Shown piece by piece: positions 63,674 to 64,000 of a stretch of DNA of 64,000 nt. Origin of the DNA: Protula sp. h YS-2021 (taxonomy: Eukaryota; Annelida; Polychaeta; Sabellida; Serpulidae). A program made the position numbers and the translations under genes. Below the pieces are notes generated by a model, which had not been told where the DNA came from, made no database searches, and saw only the letters and a list, made by a program, of their open reading frames with translations. The first letter of the stretch is position 1. Each line of letters begins with the position of its first letter. The stretch covers positions 78,423,256 to 78,487,255 of the forward strand of contig OX457026.1 of NCBI GenBank assembly GCA_949752745.1, in the 5' to 3' direction.

Positions 63674-64000
63674 TTGCGTGTGATTGTTTGCTTTTATTTT
63701 TTTTCACTACATCTGCTTTTTAAATTTTCAAATCCTGCAGTATTTGCGGCTGTTTTGAAACCATTTCTTTCGGTCTCACCTTTGAGAGTGCCGTTTTTTT
63801 TAAAGGTAAGTTTATCATCTAACTCCTTTATTCACCCGTATTCGCAATGCTTTACCAACGCGTATAAATTACTAATGAATGATTCAGTTACTCCCAACCT
63901 GTTTTTGGATTCTGCGATTGAATCGTGCATGCTCGAAAATCATGTTCTAGCGGATAATGAAATGATTGAATCGCTCCTTCACCGTTTGTAGTCCTTCATT

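Larger units (their letters stand above)
61210..63720 (-). mobile_element. Decayed Ty3/gypsy retrotransposon pol
   Basis: Read from 63.7 down to 61.2 kb on -: aspartic protease with WKIDSGAD (about 63400), reverse transcriptase (YFIDD near 62530; VCTDFAAELNKCVIRPRFNLP near 62800), RNase H and connection fragments, and a C-terminal integrase tail (61218-61688). Many stops and frameshifts are present. Full LTRs are not seen inside the window. An insert of tandem gccgcggagaaaacgcc-type units lies at about 62980-63065. Confidence 0.78.

Overview
The window is animal nuclear DNA: AT-rich, intron-bearing host genes, many short mobile elements and minisatellites. ADAMTS-type and LDL-receptor class A exons, plus repeat elements carrying ACGG/ACAG microsatellites beside 2-3 core repeats (like the 'pearl' elements described in bivalves), suggest a marine invertebrate, perhaps a mollusc. 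The species cannot be named from sequence alone.

Region 1 (1-1590) is tandem satellite DNA. Region 2 (about 1596-18836) is a nearly complete Polinton/Maverick (adintovirus-like) endogenous DNA virus element bounded by short terminal inverted repeats. It encodes a chromodomain integrase, an FtsK/HerA-type packaging ATPase, small basic virion proteins, a penton-like minor capsid protein, a double-jelly-roll major capsid protein (interrupted by one in-frame TAA), an adenain-type protease and a protein-primed family B DNA polymerase. It also encodes a PC4-like ssDNA-binding protein with several diverged relatives, and Cys-rich/RING accessory genes. The morphogenesis block (5658-11502, + strand) is packed with stop/start overlaps; replication and accessory genes lie mostly on the - strand. 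Two divergent promoter regions near the ends contain homopolymeric C/G-run repeats. The outward-pointing end genes finish in hairpins that look like metazoan histone mRNA 3' stem-loops, whereas the inner units have AATAAA signals.

Region 3 (18.8-31.9 kb) has two exons of an ADAMTS-like Cys-rich domain (20665-20790, 22759-22801). Between them a 48-bp minisatellite repeats the splice donor about 26 times. Several inverted-repeat elements follow, including a 2-kb element (26900-28931) rich in TGACGTCA palindromes. Region 4 (31.9-46.9 kb) is a + strand gene with LDLa modules whose 9.6-kb intron holds a Ngaro-type tyrosine-recombinase retrotransposon (37695-42043) nested in a terminal-inverted-repeat element (37528-42598), followed by a second element of that type (42658-43148).

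Region 5 (48.5-53.1 kb) has a - strand gene for a secreted, Lys-rich, repetitive matrix-like protein. Region 6 (53.2-64 kb) is mostly repeats: MITEs, minisatellites and a decayed Ty3/gypsy pol on the - strand. Four elements in the window (23641, 37528, 42658, 59438) share terminal motifs close to GAATCCCGGACA, inverted repeats built of short tandem units and, in three of them, 10-bp target duplications. They look like one MULE-like superfamily.
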